NCBI RefSeq assembly: GCF_037338445.1
Contig: NZ_CP147838.1
Coordinates: forward strand, 248,001-312,000
Origin: Salinibaculum sp. SYNS191
GTDB taxonomy: Archaea > Halobacteriota > Halobacteria > Halobacteriales > Haloarculaceae
Length of the DNA: 64,000 bases
Direction: 5' to 3'
The position numbers were made by a program, and so were the translations under genes. This document shows, in pieces, positions 53,634 through 62,996 of this stretch (position 1 is its first letter; each line of letters starts with the position of its first letter). Under the pieces are notes generated by a model. The model worked only from the letters and a program-made list of their open reading frames with translations. It was not told the DNA's origin and searched no databases.

Positions 53634-56390
53634 CTACTCCGACGCAATCGCGTCGTCCGTCGTCTGCCCGCCCTCGCCCTCTATCTCGTCGAGGACGCGC
53701 CGGTGGAACTCCTGAAGGACCGCGGACTCGTCCTCGGCAAGCACCACGTCGCTCGCCATCAGCGTCGCCAGGCCGAATGCCCGCGGGGTCGGCGAGTCGA
53801 CGCGCTTGGCGACCACTTCCAGGTCGCCGGACTCCAGTTCCCCGAGCACCGACTCGATGCCGGCGACGTTGAGTTTGTCCTCCAGAATCTCCCGGTAGGT
53901 CTCCTCGATGACGGCGAAGTCGTCGAGGTCTTCGGCGAACCCCAGCAGCATGTCGCTGCTGACCTGCTGCTGGCTGGCGGACTTCTCGTGGCCCTTGTAC
54001 CGTTTCAGAATCATCAGCGACCGCGTGGCGTTGATGCGGAAGTAGCGGTCCAGCAGGTCGGTCCCGTCCAGACTGGCTCGCAGGTCCTCGCGCACCTCGC
54101 CGGGTGAGAGGTCCGCGACGATGCCGGCGATATCCACCTTCCGGTTGAGCGGCATCGAGAGCGTGAACCCGTGGTCCGCGACGGCGACTTTGACGTTGGC
54201 GTTGGCGACCTGGGCACAGCGGTAGGCCAGCAACCGCGAGAAGCCGTCGTTGAACCGCCGGCCATAGTTGGAGTGGACGTAGTAGTGGCGCTCGTACTCG
54301 TCGTGGTCGCGCTCCTCCTCGATGACGAGCCTGTCGTCCGTCGCCACGCTGTCGAGGCCGGCGTAGCGGACCTGCTCGTCGAACATCCGCGCCACCGCCT
54401 GGACGCTGTTCTCGTCGAGAGGGAACTCTCTGAGCCAGACGCGGACCTCGGCTTTCCCGCCGTTGCGCAGGCGCTCGACGAGTTCCCGCTGGAACTGCAG
54501 TATCTCCCGACCCAGGTCGTACGACAGCGGCAAGCGCTCGGAGAACCACGAGGGGACCGTCGGACGCGCGGCCGTCCGGTCGACGTACACCTTCGACCCG
54601 CGCCGGTAGACGAACTCGAAGTGGTCGCCGCCGAGGACGAACACGTCGCCCTTCTCCAGGGTGTCCAGGTACTCCTCGTCGAGTTGTCCGACCCACTCGT
54701 CGCTGCTGCGGGTGAACACGTCGCAGGTGAAGGAGTCCGGAATCGTCCCGATGTTGGTCATGTAGATGACCCGCGCCATCCGGCCGCGCTTGCCGACGAG
54801 TCGCTGCCCCACCTCGTACTCCTCGTAGTGGTGCTCGCCGTCCGGCGGGTCGTTCGCGTCCCGCCATATCTTCGCGTAAACGTTCTTCTCCTCCATCCCG
54901 TCGTAGTCCGCCGTCAGGTACCGGAACAGCTGTTCCAGGTCGTCGTCGCTGTAATTCCGGTAGGGGTACGCGCTCCGGAGTATGTCGACAACCTCCCGCT
55001 CCGGTCGCGGCCCGTTTATCGCCATCCCGTAGACCTGCTGGGCGGCCACGTCCTGTGCGTTCTCCGGGACGAACACGCGGTCGACGAACCCCTCCTCCGC
55101 CTTCTTCAGCATGACCGCACACTCGACGAGTTCGTCCCGGTCCAGCGCGATGACCCGTCCGGTGACCGTCTCGCCGAGCTGGTGGCCCGCCCGGCCGACC
55201 CGCTGGAGCAGCGAGGCGACGGACTTCGGGGACCCGACCTGCACGACGAGGTCCAGGTGGGGCATGTCGATGCCGAGTTCCAGCGACGTGGAGGTCGTCA
55301 CCACGTCGAGGTCGCCCGCTTTCAGTTGCTCCTCGATGGCCTGTCGGCGGTCCTTCGAGAGGCTACCGTGGTGACAGCCGGAGTTGTCCTCGTCGTAGTC
55401 CCCGAACCGCTCGCGGAGGTTGTGGAGGACGCGCTCGGCACCGGAGCGGGTGTTCGTGAACACCAGCGTGTTGGTGTGGTCCCGAATCAGGTCGTGCAAC
55501 TGGCGGTAGAACCGCTCGTTGACGGTGTTCGACGGCGTGTGAATCAGGTCGTCCGCGGGACAGGTTAGTTCGATGTCGAACTCGCGGACGAAGCGCGTGT
55601 CGACCAGTTCGTACTCGCGCGGGTCGCCGCCGGGTTCCCGACGGCCGACGAGAAACTCCGCCATCGTCTCCAGCGGCTCGACCGTCGCGGAACAACCGAT
55701 TCGCGTCGGCGACGTCTCTGCCATCGCCTCCAGTCGCTCCAGGGACACCGACAGGTGCGTGCCCCGTTTGTTCTCGGCGAGGCTGTGTATCTCGTCGACG
55801 ATGACGTACTCGACGGATTCGAGCTTCTGTTTGAACTTCGGTGAGTTCAGCAGTATCGCCAGCGTCTCCGGCGTCGTGTTCAGGATGTGGGGCGTCTCCG
55901 AAAGCATCCGCTGGCGCTCGCTGTCGGGCGTGTCCCCGTGGCGGATGGCGTGGCGTATCTCGACGTCCTCGCCGCGTGCGTCGAGTTTCTCGGTGATGCC
56001 CTCCAACGGCACCTCCAGGTTGCGGTGGATGTCGTTGGCCAGCGACTTCAGCGGCGAGATGTACAGGCAGTAGACGGCGTTGTCCAGCCCCTCGGCCTTC
56101 TCCCGGCGGAAGAGTTCGTTGATGATGCCTGAGAAGGACGCCAAAGTCTTCCCGCTGCCAGTCGGCGAGCAGATGAGCGCGTTCTCGCCCTCGTGGATGA
56201 GCGGGATGGCCTCCTTCTGCGGTGGCGTGAAGAAACCGCCGTTGCCGGGGACGTACTCTCCGAACTGCTCGACCCACCACTCGCGGACGGCCGGTTCCAG
56301 AAGGTCCAGGACGTCGCCGTCGTCTATCTCCACCGCATCGGCGTCGACCGCCAGGTCCTGCTCGGCGAGCAGGTCGCGTCCGCGACTCAT
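53634..56390 (-). CDS. lhr: Lhr family DEAD/DEAH helicase
   Basis: 918 residues. SF2 helicase core: Walker A CSPTGSGKT (75-82 region), DEIH box in IVDEIHSLAENKRGTHL, motif III-like GCSATVEPLETMAEF and the C-lobe VVQVGSPKSVASLLQRVGRAGHQ. It continues with the winged-helix and Lhr-specific extension (FVLGGDHFEFVYRRGSKVYVDR). Archaeal Lhr unwinds or anneals DNA and RNA in repair. TTTTCATTTTTC upstream (56449-56459, minus strand) may be part of its promoter region. Confidence 0.92.
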   Translation of the reverse strand: MSRGRDLLAEQDLAVDADAVEIDDGDVLDLLEPAVREWWVEQFGEYVPGNGGFFTPPQKEAIPLIHEGENALICSPTGSGKTLASFSGIINELFRREKAEGLDNAVYCLYISPLKSLANDIHRNLEVPLEGITEKLDARGEDVEIRHAIRHGDTPDSERQRMLSETPHILNTTPETLAILLNSPKFKQKLESVEYVIVDEIHSLAENKRGTHLSVSLERLEAMAETSPTRIGCSATVEPLETMAEFLVGRREPGGDPREYELVDTRFVREFDIELTCPADDLIHTPSNTVNERFYRQLHDLIRDHTNTLVFTNTRSGAERVLHNLRERFGDYDEDNSGCHHGSLSKDRRQAIEEQLKAGDLDVVTTSTSLELGIDMPHLDLVVQVGSPKSVASLLQRVGRAGHQLGETVTGRVIALDRDELVECAVMLKKAEEGFVDRVFVPENAQDVAAQQVYGMAINGPRPEREVVDILRSAYPYRNYSDDDLEQLFRYLTADYDGMEEKNVYAKIWRDANDPPDGEHHYEEYEVGQRLVGKRGRMARVIYMTNIGTIPDSFTCDVFTRSSDEWVGQLDEEYLDTLEKGDVFVLGGDHFEFVYRRGSKVYVDRTAARPTVPSWFSERLPLSYDLGREILQFQRELVERLRNGGKAEVRVWLREFPLDENSVQAVARMFDEQVRYAGLDSVATDDRLVIEEERDHDEYERHYYVHSNYGRRFNDGFSRLLAYRCAQVANANVKVAVADHGFTLSMPLNRKVDIAGIVADLSPGEVREDLRASLDGTDLLDRYFRINATRSLMILKRYKGHEKSASQQQVSSDMLLGFAEDLDDFAVIEETYREILEDKLNVAGIESVLGELESGDLEVVAKRVDSPTPRAFGLATLMASDVVLAEDESAVLQEFHRRVLDEIEGEGGQTTDDAIASE

Positions 56391-56448
56391 GGCAGTAACT
56401 GGCTGGGATTCAGGTCCCGAGCCTCTTGTGGGTTTGGTGCGCGGGGTG

Positions 56449-56459
56449 AAAAATGAAAA
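56449..56459 (-). terminator. T-rich tract after the zinc ribbon gene
   Basis: The minus strand reads GTTTTCATTTTTC about 30 nt after the zinc ribbon stop, compatible with archaeal U-tract termination. It lies 60-70 nt upstream of the Lhr start, so a double role is possible. Confidence 0.4.
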
Positions 56460-56486
56460 CGCAACACTCTGGTGGGCGCGTCGCCC

Positions 56487-56657
56487 TCAGAACTCGACAG
56501 CGCCTATCCAGAGTTCGGACCCGCACTGCTTGCACTCGTACTTGGTTTCGAAGTCGGTACACGGGCTGTGCATCTCGTTACCACAGTCGTCACACCGAAC
56601 CACTTCGTCGGCCCCGACCCGCTCGCCACAGACGGTACACTTGTTTCCGAGTTTCAT
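56487..56657 (-). CDS. Small double zinc ribbon protein
   Basis: 56 residues from the ATG at 56657: CTVCGERV, then VRCDDCGNEMHSPC, then ECKQCGSELWIG. Four CxxC-type knuckles plus a histidine can bind two zinc ions in a PHD/RING-like cross-brace or tandem ribbon. The predicted start of transcription lies near 56683, giving a leader of about 26 nt. Inverted repeats flank the promoter. Function unknown; such haloarchaeal micro-proteins often act in regulation or protein contacts. Confidence 0.75.
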   Translation of the reverse strand: MKLGNKCTVCGERVGADEVVRCDDCGNEMHSPCTDFETKYECKQCGSELWIGAVEF

Positions 56658-56684
56658 ACGGTCGGTCTCCCCCGGAAGGAGTGG

Positions 56685-56705
56685 TGTGTGTATGCGTACC
56701 ACACA
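56685..56705. promoter_or_regulatory. Inverted repeat over the zinc ribbon transcription start
   Basis: TGTGTG (56685-56690) and CACACA (56700-56705) with 9 nt between lie between the TATA box (TTTATG, 56707-56712, minus strand) and the predicted start. Confidence 0.4.
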
Positions 56706-56723
56706 GCATAAACCCTTGCATAT

Positions 56724-56739
56724 CTGTCATGCGTGACAG
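56724..56739. promoter_or_regulatory. Inverted repeat upstream of the zinc ribbon TATA box
   Basis: CTGTCA-TGCG-TGACAG lies about 12 bp upstream of the TATA box on the minus strand, a possible second operator. Confidence 0.35.
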
Positions 56740-56852
56740 GCCGCGGCCAAACCGCCGGACAGAGCGGGGACGATACCTGCCAGACGGTCGGTTACCAGAA
56801 CACTCCCGTTGGGAGCCAGATGCGAACGGACGAAAGCTGCCGTTTCAAGCAC

Positions 56853-58040
56853 TCACTCGCCCAATACGCGGCTCGTCGCTGCGACACCGGCTTCGGGGTC
56901 AACGTCGGCACCCTCCGCTGCCAGCACCGACCCGAACGCGGAGACGAACTGCATCGCGTTCTCGGGGCGGGCCGAGTTGCCCATACAGCCGACGCGGAAG
57001 ATGTCGCCCTCCAGCGCACCGAGGCCGCCGACTATCTCGATGCCGTGGTCGTCCATCATGCGCTCGATGACTGCGCCATCGTCGACGCCGTCCGGGACTT
57101 CGACCGGGTTCAGCGTCGGGAGCCAGTAGTCCTCCGCGACGTGCAGCGGTGCGCCCATCGCCTCGACGCCGGCCTTTATCGCGCCGGCGACGCGCCGGTG
57201 CCGGTCCCAGACGTTCTCGATGCCTTCGCCGGCAACCATCCGCATCGCCTCCCGGAGCGCGTAGTTCGTCGACGCCGGCCCCGTGTGGTGGTAATTCCGC
57301 TCGTCGCCCCAGTACTCCCAGACGCCGGTCAGGTCCAGGTACCACGACCGAACGGGTTCCTCGCGGCGCTTGACCTTCTCCGCGGCACGGTCGCTGAACG
57401 TTATCGGGGCGACGCCCGGCGGCGCGGAGAGGCACTTCTGGGACCCTGTGTAGACCACGTCGACGCCCCACTCGTCTGTGTGGAACTCGTTGCCCACGAG
57501 GGAAGCGACGGTGTCGACGACGAGATAGCCGTCGTTGTCGTGGACGATGTCCGCGATGGTGTCGATGTGCGGTTGCTTGACGCCGGTGCTGGTCTCGCCG
57601 TGGACGACGCCGACGACGCTGGGGTCTTCCGTCTCGACGGCCCGTTCCACGTCGGCGGGGTCCAGCGGTTCGCCCCACGGCGCGTCGACGGAGACGACGT
57701 CCGCGCCAGCGCGCTCCGCGACGGCACCCATCCGCTCCCCGAAGTACCCGTTCGACGGGACGAGTACCGTCTCCCCGGGTTCAAGCAGGTTCGAGAAGGC
57801 TGTCTCCATGCCGGCGGTCCCGGTTCCGCTGACGGCGAAGGTGTACTCGTTGTCGGTCTGGAAGACGTACCGCATCAGTTCCTGGAGGTCGTTCATGACC
57901 TCGACGTAGTAGTCGTCGAGGTAGCCGACGAGCGGCGTCGCCATCGAGCGCAGCACGCGCGGATGGACGTTGCTGGGGCCCGGACCCATCAGGGTACGGT
58001 CCGGCGGCAACAGTTCGTCTGTCTCTGGCGCGTCTCTCAT
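56853..58040 (-). CDS. Class V pyridoxal-phosphate aminotransferase
   Basis: 395 residues. Start PPDRTLMGPGPSNVHPRVL is typical of alanine-glyoxylate/serine-pyruvate aminotransferases. SGTGTAGMETAFSNLLEPGE binds the cofactor phosphate. DTVASLVGNEF carries the ring-contacting Asp, and Lys202 (YTGSQKCLSAPPG) is the Schiff-base lysine. It would transaminate glyoxylate with serine or alanine; the substrate pair is uncertain. TTTTTACG 27-34 nt before the ATG indicates a leaderless mRNA independent of leuS. Confidence 0.9.
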   Translation of the reverse strand: MRDAPETDELLPPDRTLMGPGPSNVHPRVLRSMATPLVGYLDDYYVEVMNDLQELMRYVFQTDNEYTFAVSGTGTAGMETAFSNLLEPGETVLVPSNGYFGERMGAVAERAGADVVSVDAPWGEPLDPADVERAVETEDPSVVGVVHGETSTGVKQPHIDTIADIVHDNDGYLVVDTVASLVGNEFHTDEWGVDVVYTGSQKCLSAPPGVAPITFSDRAAEKVKRREEPVRSWYLDLTGVWEYWGDERNYHHTGPASTNYALREAMRMVAGEGIENVWDRHRRVAGAIKAGVEAMGAPLHVAEDYWLPTLNPVEVPDGVDDGAVIERMMDDHGIEIVGGLGALEGDIFRVGCMGNSARPENAMQFVSAFGSVLAAEGADVDPEAGVAATSRVLGE

Positions 58041-58065
58041 GTACTGTGTATTCTGTACACGGGCG

Positions 58066-58073
58066 TAAAAAGC
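58066..58073 (-). promoter_or_regulatory. TATA-like element of the aminotransferase gene
   Basis: The minus strand reads GCTTTTTACGCC centred about 27-30 nt upstream of the ATG at 58040. Confidence 0.4.
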
Positions 58074-58140
58074 CGACCGGTGACGGGAGACCGCTCTGTC
58101 GACCCGCTCCGAGTGTGCGAGACCTCCCGGGACCGGCCTG

Positions 58141-60804
58141 TTACTGGATGTGGACCGCGGGTTTACCCGGCCGTGCCTTCCCGGACAGTTCCTCGTCGGG
58201 TTCGCCCTTCCTGACCGTCACCGCCGCGCCGAACTCGTCTTCGAGCAGCCACGCCGCCCTGTCGAGCAGTTCGTACTCGTCGTCGCGAGCGAGGACGGGT
58301 TCGAGTTGCTGACGGCGCGCGTCCAGGTCCTCGGCGTAGGACTGCGCGGCAGAGCCGTGTTCCTGTATCTCCTCATCGCTCATTATCTTGCCCACGAGGG
58401 CATCGCCGTCTTCGGCCTCGCGGGCCATCTCGTAGGCGTCGAACTTCCAGGCCGGCGCGACGACGAGTTCTATCTCCTCGGCGTCGTCGATGTCGGCCAC
58501 GTCGAAGATGTCGCGCACGTCCGCCCGCAGCGTGCGGACTAGACTGCGCTCGATGCTGAAGTTCTCGCTGTCGTGGTCGGGCTCCGGCCAGTCGGCGTTG
58601 GCGACGAGACCGCCACCACGGAGCATGTTCCACAGTTCCTCGCCCAGGTACGGCGTCAGCGGTGCGACGAACCGCGTCAACACGCGCAGTCCGCGGCGGT
58701 ACACCTCCTCGTTCGGCGTGTCGAACTCCCGGTACTGGCGCAACAGCCCCGCCAGCGTCCGTATCTCGTTGACGACCTGGTGGAAGCGGAAGCGGTCGTA
58801 ATCCTCCGTCGCGGCGGCGATGGTCCGGTCTATCTCGCGGGCGACGTACTCGTCGTGGGCCTCGCTCGTCTCGCGACGCTCCCCGCCGTCGGTGAACGAC
58901 TGCACCATCTCGAAGAGTTCCTGCTGGAGGTCGTAGGAACTGCTGACCTCGCGGGCGGTCCACTCGAAGTCCTGTTCGGGGTGGGCCGCCGAGAGGACGA
59001 ACAGCCGCGTCGTCTCCGCGCCGTACTCGTGGGGATTGACGACGTTACCCTTCGTCTTGGACATCTTCTCGCCGTCGTACAGCACCGTCCCCTGGTTGAT
59101 GAGCCGCTGGACGGGTTCCTCGGCGTCGAGCAGGCCGAGGTCCGACAGCGCGCGGGTGAAAAACCGGATGTACAGCAGGTGGAGCACTGCGTGTTCCTCG
59201 CCGCCGACGTAGACGTCGACGGGGAGCCAGTCGTGGGCACGGTCCGCCTCGAAGGGGGCGTCGTCGAGGTCCGGCGAGAGAAAGCGGAGGTAGTACCACG
59301 ACGAGTCGACGAAGGTGTCCATCGTGTCCGTCTCCCGTCGCGCGGGTTCGCCACAGTCCGGGCACTCGGTGTAGACGAACTCGTCGCTGTCCGCAAGCGG
59401 ATTGCCCGTCGTCTGGACGAACTCCGGGAGTTCGACCGGCAGGTCCTCCTCCGGGACCAGCACCGGCCCGCAGTCGTCGCAGTGGACGACCGGAATCGGC
59501 GTCCCCCAGTACCGCTGGCGGGAGATGAGCCAGTCCCGGAGGCGGTAGGTCTCGTCGGGCTCTGCCGAATCGAGGTCTTCGAGCAGGCGCTCCCTGGCGG
59601 CCGAACTCGCCAGGCCGTCGTACTCGCCGCTGCCGGTGAGCATCCCCTCGTCGGTGTACGCCTGGGCTGGGAGCCCGTCGGCAGAGCCGTCGACGGGTTC
59701 GACCACCTGCACGATGTCGACGTCGTGTTCCAGCGCGAACGCGTGGTCGCGCTCGTTGTGTGCGGGCACGCCCATGACCGCACCAGTCCCCACGTCGTCG
59801 AGGACGTAGGAAGCGACGTACACCGGAAGCTCCTCGCCGGTGACCGGGTTCGTCGCGGTCGCCGACGTCTCGACGCCGGACATGCTGCGGCTGTCCTGAC
59901 CCTGCCGGACGGATTCGACGTACTCGGCGACGGCCTCGTCCGCCTCGGCGATGTCGCGGGCAACCTCGTGCCCGGGTGCGACGGCGAGATACGTCGCGCC
60001 GCAGACGGTGTCGAGTCGGGTGGTGAACACGTCCACTTCACCGTGGTCGGCCACCTCGAAACTCACGCGCGCGCCATCCCGTTTGCCGATCCAGTTGCGC
60101 TGTATCTCCTTGACGCTCTCCGGCCAGCCGTCGAGGTCATCGAGGCCCGCCAGCAGTTCGTCGGCGTAGTCGGTGATGGTGAAAAACCACTGGTCGAGTT
60201 CACGCTGGCCGACCGGCGTCTCGCAGCGCCAGCAGACGTCGACGGCTCCGCCGTCTCCCTGTGCCCCGTCCGGGGTCGCTCCGTCCTCGACGACCTGCGC
60301 GTCCGCCAGCACCGTCTCGCAGTCGGGACACCAGTTCACCGTCGCCGCCTCGTACTCGACCAGGCCGGCCTCGTAGAACTCGCGGAAGAAGTACTGGTTC
60401 CAGCGGTAGTACTCCGGTTCGCAGGTCGTTATCTCCCGCGACCAGTCGTAGCCAAAGCCCATGTCCTCCATCTCCTCGCGCATCTGCGCGATGCAGGCCT
60501 CTGTCCAGGACTCGGGGTCGGTGAAGCGTTCGTAGGCGGCGTTCTCCGCCGGCAGGCCGAAGGCGTCCCAGCCCATCGGGTGCAGGACGTCGTCGCCGTT
60601 CATCCGGCGATACCGGGCGTAGGCGTCCGTAATCGCGTAGTTCCGGACGTGACCCATGTGGAGGTTCCCGGAGGTGTAGGGGAACATCCCGAGGACGTAG
60701 GTCGGGTCGACTGCGTCGTCGTCGAGTCGGTAGGTCTCGTCCCTGTTCCAGACGAATTTCCAGTACTCTTGCACTCGCGCGTGGTTGTAGCTCCGCTGTG
60801 ACAT
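58141..60804 (-). CDS. leuS: Leucyl-tRNA synthetase, bacterial type
   Basis: 887 residues. Class I signatures are HMGH (residues 49-52) and KMSKT (from Lys580). The CP1 editing domain has LDTVCGATYLAVAPGHEVA and GTGAVMGVPAHNERDHAFA. A zinc knuckle (CPDC...CWRC) precedes the editing domain. This order and the overall length match bacterial-type LeuRS, not the longer archaeal/eukaryotic type. Bacterial-like LeuRS enzymes have been reported in haloarchaea, some species having two. It charges tRNA-Leu. Confidence 0.95.
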   Translation of the reverse strand: MSQRSYNHARVQEYWKFVWNRDETYRLDDDAVDPTYVLGMFPYTSGNLHMGHVRNYAITDAYARYRRMNGDDVLHPMGWDAFGLPAENAAYERFTDPESWTEACIAQMREEMEDMGFGYDWSREITTCEPEYYRWNQYFFREFYEAGLVEYEAATVNWCPDCETVLADAQVVEDGATPDGAQGDGGAVDVCWRCETPVGQRELDQWFFTITDYADELLAGLDDLDGWPESVKEIQRNWIGKRDGARVSFEVADHGEVDVFTTRLDTVCGATYLAVAPGHEVARDIAEADEAVAEYVESVRQGQDSRSMSGVETSATATNPVTGEELPVYVASYVLDDVGTGAVMGVPAHNERDHAFALEHDVDIVQVVEPVDGSADGLPAQAYTDEGMLTGSGEYDGLASSAARERLLEDLDSAEPDETYRLRDWLISRQRYWGTPIPVVHCDDCGPVLVPEEDLPVELPEFVQTTGNPLADSDEFVYTECPDCGEPARRETDTMDTFVDSSWYYLRFLSPDLDDAPFEADRAHDWLPVDVYVGGEEHAVLHLLYIRFFTRALSDLGLLDAEEPVQRLINQGTVLYDGEKMSKTKGNVVNPHEYGAETTRLFVLSAAHPEQDFEWTAREVSSSYDLQQELFEMVQSFTDGGERRETSEAHDEYVAREIDRTIAAATEDYDRFRFHQVVNEIRTLAGLLRQYREFDTPNEEVYRRGLRVLTRFVAPLTPYLGEELWNMLRGGGLVANADWPEPDHDSENFSIERSLVRTLRADVRDIFDVADIDDAEEIELVVAPAWKFDAYEMAREAEDGDALVGKIMSDEEIQEHGSAAQSYAEDLDARRQQLEPVLARDDEYELLDRAAWLLEDEFGAAVTVRKGEPDEELSGKARPGKPAVHIQ

Positions 60805-60900
60805 AGACGGCCGTTGGTGTGGCTCCGACGCGCTGGCATATCATTGTTCGGACCAGGCTCCGTGGACAACCCTTTCCGTCGGCCCGTCGAGACTGCGGAT

Positions 60901-61671
60901 ATGCGTCTCACATTCCTCGGCACCGGGAGCGCGATGCCGACCGGCGAGCGCTTCCAGACGGGGCTTCTGCTCGAATCGAAGACGTCGACGCTCATGGTCG
61001 ACTGCGGCAGCGGCGCGCTTCACGGGCTCGCGCGGACCCCGACGGGTTACGAGGGCGTCGACACCCTGCTGTTGACCCACCACCATATTGACCACGTCTC
61101 CGACGTACTGCCGCTGATGAAAGCCCGCTGGCTGGCCGGCGAGGAGACGCTGACCATCGCCGGCCCGGCGGGAACCCGCGACCTGGTGGAGGGCCTGCTC
61201 GACGTCCACGACTACATGCACGAGCGCATCGACCTCACGGTGCGCGAACTCGACCCGACCCCGGCGTCGGACCCACACGACGTCGCCGGCTTCGACGTGG
61301 CCGCGATGGAGACGCGCCACTCCATGTACTGTCTCGCGTACCGGTTCGAAGCGCCAGCCGAGGCCGGTCCCATCACGTTCAGCGGTGACAGCGAGGCCTT
61401 CGAGGAACTGGTGGAGTTCGCCGACGGGTCGGCCGTGTTCGTCCACGACTGCTCGTTCCCGGACGAGGTGGACGTCTCGAACCACCCGACGCCGGCCTCC
61501 CTCGGGAAGACCCTGGCCGGGGCAGACGCCGACCTCGGTCGGATTTACCTCACCCACCTCTACCCCCACACCGACGGCAAGCACGAGGAGATGTTGCAGT
61601 CGCTGGGGAGCCACTACGACGGGGACGTCCGGATGGCCCGCGACGGCCTCACGCTCGACATCTCGGACTAG
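60901..61671 (+). CDS. Metallo-beta-lactamase fold hydrolase, RNase Z-like
   Basis: 256 residues from the ATG at 60901. MRLTFLGTGSAMPTGERF is the RNase Z/ElaC-type start. The metal motif HHHIDH, a later METRHSMYCLAYRFE and ITFSGDS follow. It may be a tRNA 3'-processing nuclease paralogue or a small-molecule hydrolase: the exosite arm of true RNase Z is not evident. Its stop codon overlaps the convergent kinase stop in one CTAG. Confidence 0.85.
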   Translation: MRLTFLGTGSAMPTGERFQTGLLLESKTSTLMVDCGSGALHGLARTPTGYEGVDTLLLTHHHIDHVSDVLPLMKARWLAGEETLTIAGPAGTRDLVEGLLDVHDYMHERIDLTVRELDPTPASDPHDVAGFDVAAMETRHSMYCLAYRFEAPAEAGPITFSGDSEAFEELVEFADGSAVFVHDCSFPDEVDVSNHPTPASLGKTLAGADADLGRIYLTHLYPHTDGKHEEMLQSLGSHYDGDVRMARDGLTLDISD

Positions 61672-62912
61672 GGCCAGTCCAGCCTGACCCTGAAGTCAGC
61701 GCCGCCGGCGTCGCTGGTCCGCACCGCGATGTCGCCCCCGTAGGACTCGGTGAGTGCGCGCGCCAGGCCGAGGCCGAGACCCGTGCCGTCGCTGTCTGGG
61801 CCTCGCTCGCCCATCGCGAATATCTCGTCGCGGATTTCTTCGGGGACACCGGTGCCGTCGTCCGCGAACCCGACCACGACGGTGTCGGGGGCGGGTTCCT
61901 CGGCGTAGACGTCGACAGTGACCGGGTCCTCGTTGTGGACGGCAGCGTTCGAGAGGATGTTCGTGAAAATCGAGTCCAGCAGGTCACCAGCGAAGACCTC
62001 GTAGTCGAAGTCCCCGGCGTCGCACTGGACCGTGAGGTCGGGGAACTTTGCGTCGACCGTCTCGACGACGTCCGCGACGATCGGCCGGAGCGGTCGCGCT
62101 TCGGGTTGTTCCTCCTCTTCGAGGGTCTTCACCAGGTCCCCGACGCGGTCGATGAGGTCGGCCGCGCTGACCGCGGTCGTGTGAATCTTGTCGACGTACT
62201 CGGCTATCTGGTCGTCGTCCTCGACCGTCCTGACGAGCGCGTCGGAGTACCCGGTGATGACCTGGAGGTCGTTCCCGAGGTCGTGCCGCAGCAACCGGTC
62301 GTAGACCTCTATCATCTCCTTTCGCCTGGCGAGGTCGTTGCGCGCTCGCTCCAGGCGCTCCCGCGAGCGGATGTTCTGGATGGCCGTCGCGACGTGGTCC
62401 GCGAGGTACTCGACCGGCTTGACGTGGTGGGATGCGACGGACTCGACCGAGGGCCAGCGGATCGTCATGACGACGCCGATTTCGCCGACGTCGTCGGTGG
62501 TGACCGTCGGTGACGCGATAGTCAACTCGTCGGCGGGCGGCCTGGTGTCCAGCTGGTCGGGCGAGACGACCAGCGTGTCCTCGGTCGCGTACTCGACGGG
62601 GATTCCCTTCCCGGGTAGCACGACCGTCTTCCCGCTCTCGTAGGCACGCCGTGCGATTGCGCTCGGCTCTCCGCCGGTCTCGACGCCGGCGGCCATGGTC
62701 TCCAGCACACAGAGGTCACCCTGGCGGACCTCAGTGACCGTCGGAGAGGGATGGCCGTCCATGACGTGGAACGCGGCTTCGAGTGCGTACGTCGCCACCT
62801 CGTCGACGGTCCGGCTCTTGTTCACCTCGCGGCTGTACTTGACGAGCTGGCCGACGGTCCGGGCGGTCTTGGACCCGTCTGCACGCCGCTCGCTCTGTTC
62901 GTCAGGTGACAT
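61668..62912 (-). CDS. GAF-domain sensor histidine kinase
   Basis: 414 residues, soluble. The N-terminal 180 residues form a GAF-like domain, then comes an unusual HisKA with His210 (LLRHDLGNDLQVITGYSD) and an ATPase domain with NILSNAAVHN, FADDGTGVP and GTGLGLGLA. No receiver domain is fused and no response regulator lies nearby, so the partner is unknown. Confidence 0.9.
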   Translation of the reverse strand: MSPDEQSERRADGSKTARTVGQLVKYSREVNKSRTVDEVATYALEAAFHVMDGHPSPTVTEVRQGDLCVLETMAAGVETGGEPSAIARRAYESGKTVVLPGKGIPVEYATEDTLVVSPDQLDTRPPADELTIASPTVTTDDVGEIGVVMTIRWPSVESVASHHVKPVEYLADHVATAIQNIRSRERLERARNDLARRKEMIEVYDRLLRHDLGNDLQVITGYSDALVRTVEDDDQIAEYVDKIHTTAVSAADLIDRVGDLVKTLEEEEQPEARPLRPIVADVVETVDAKFPDLTVQCDAGDFDYEVFAGDLLDSIFTNILSNAAVHNEDPVTVDVYAEEPAPDTVVVGFADDGTGVPEEIRDEIFAMGERGPDSDGTGLGLGLARALTESYGGDIAVRTSDAGGADFRVRLDWP

Positions 62913-62996
62913 TCTGTGACCGACACTCCGTCGTGCTGGCGGAACGAGGATTGCAGTACAAAAAACCGTTTCGCCGATTTCTACCGCGTGGGTCTG

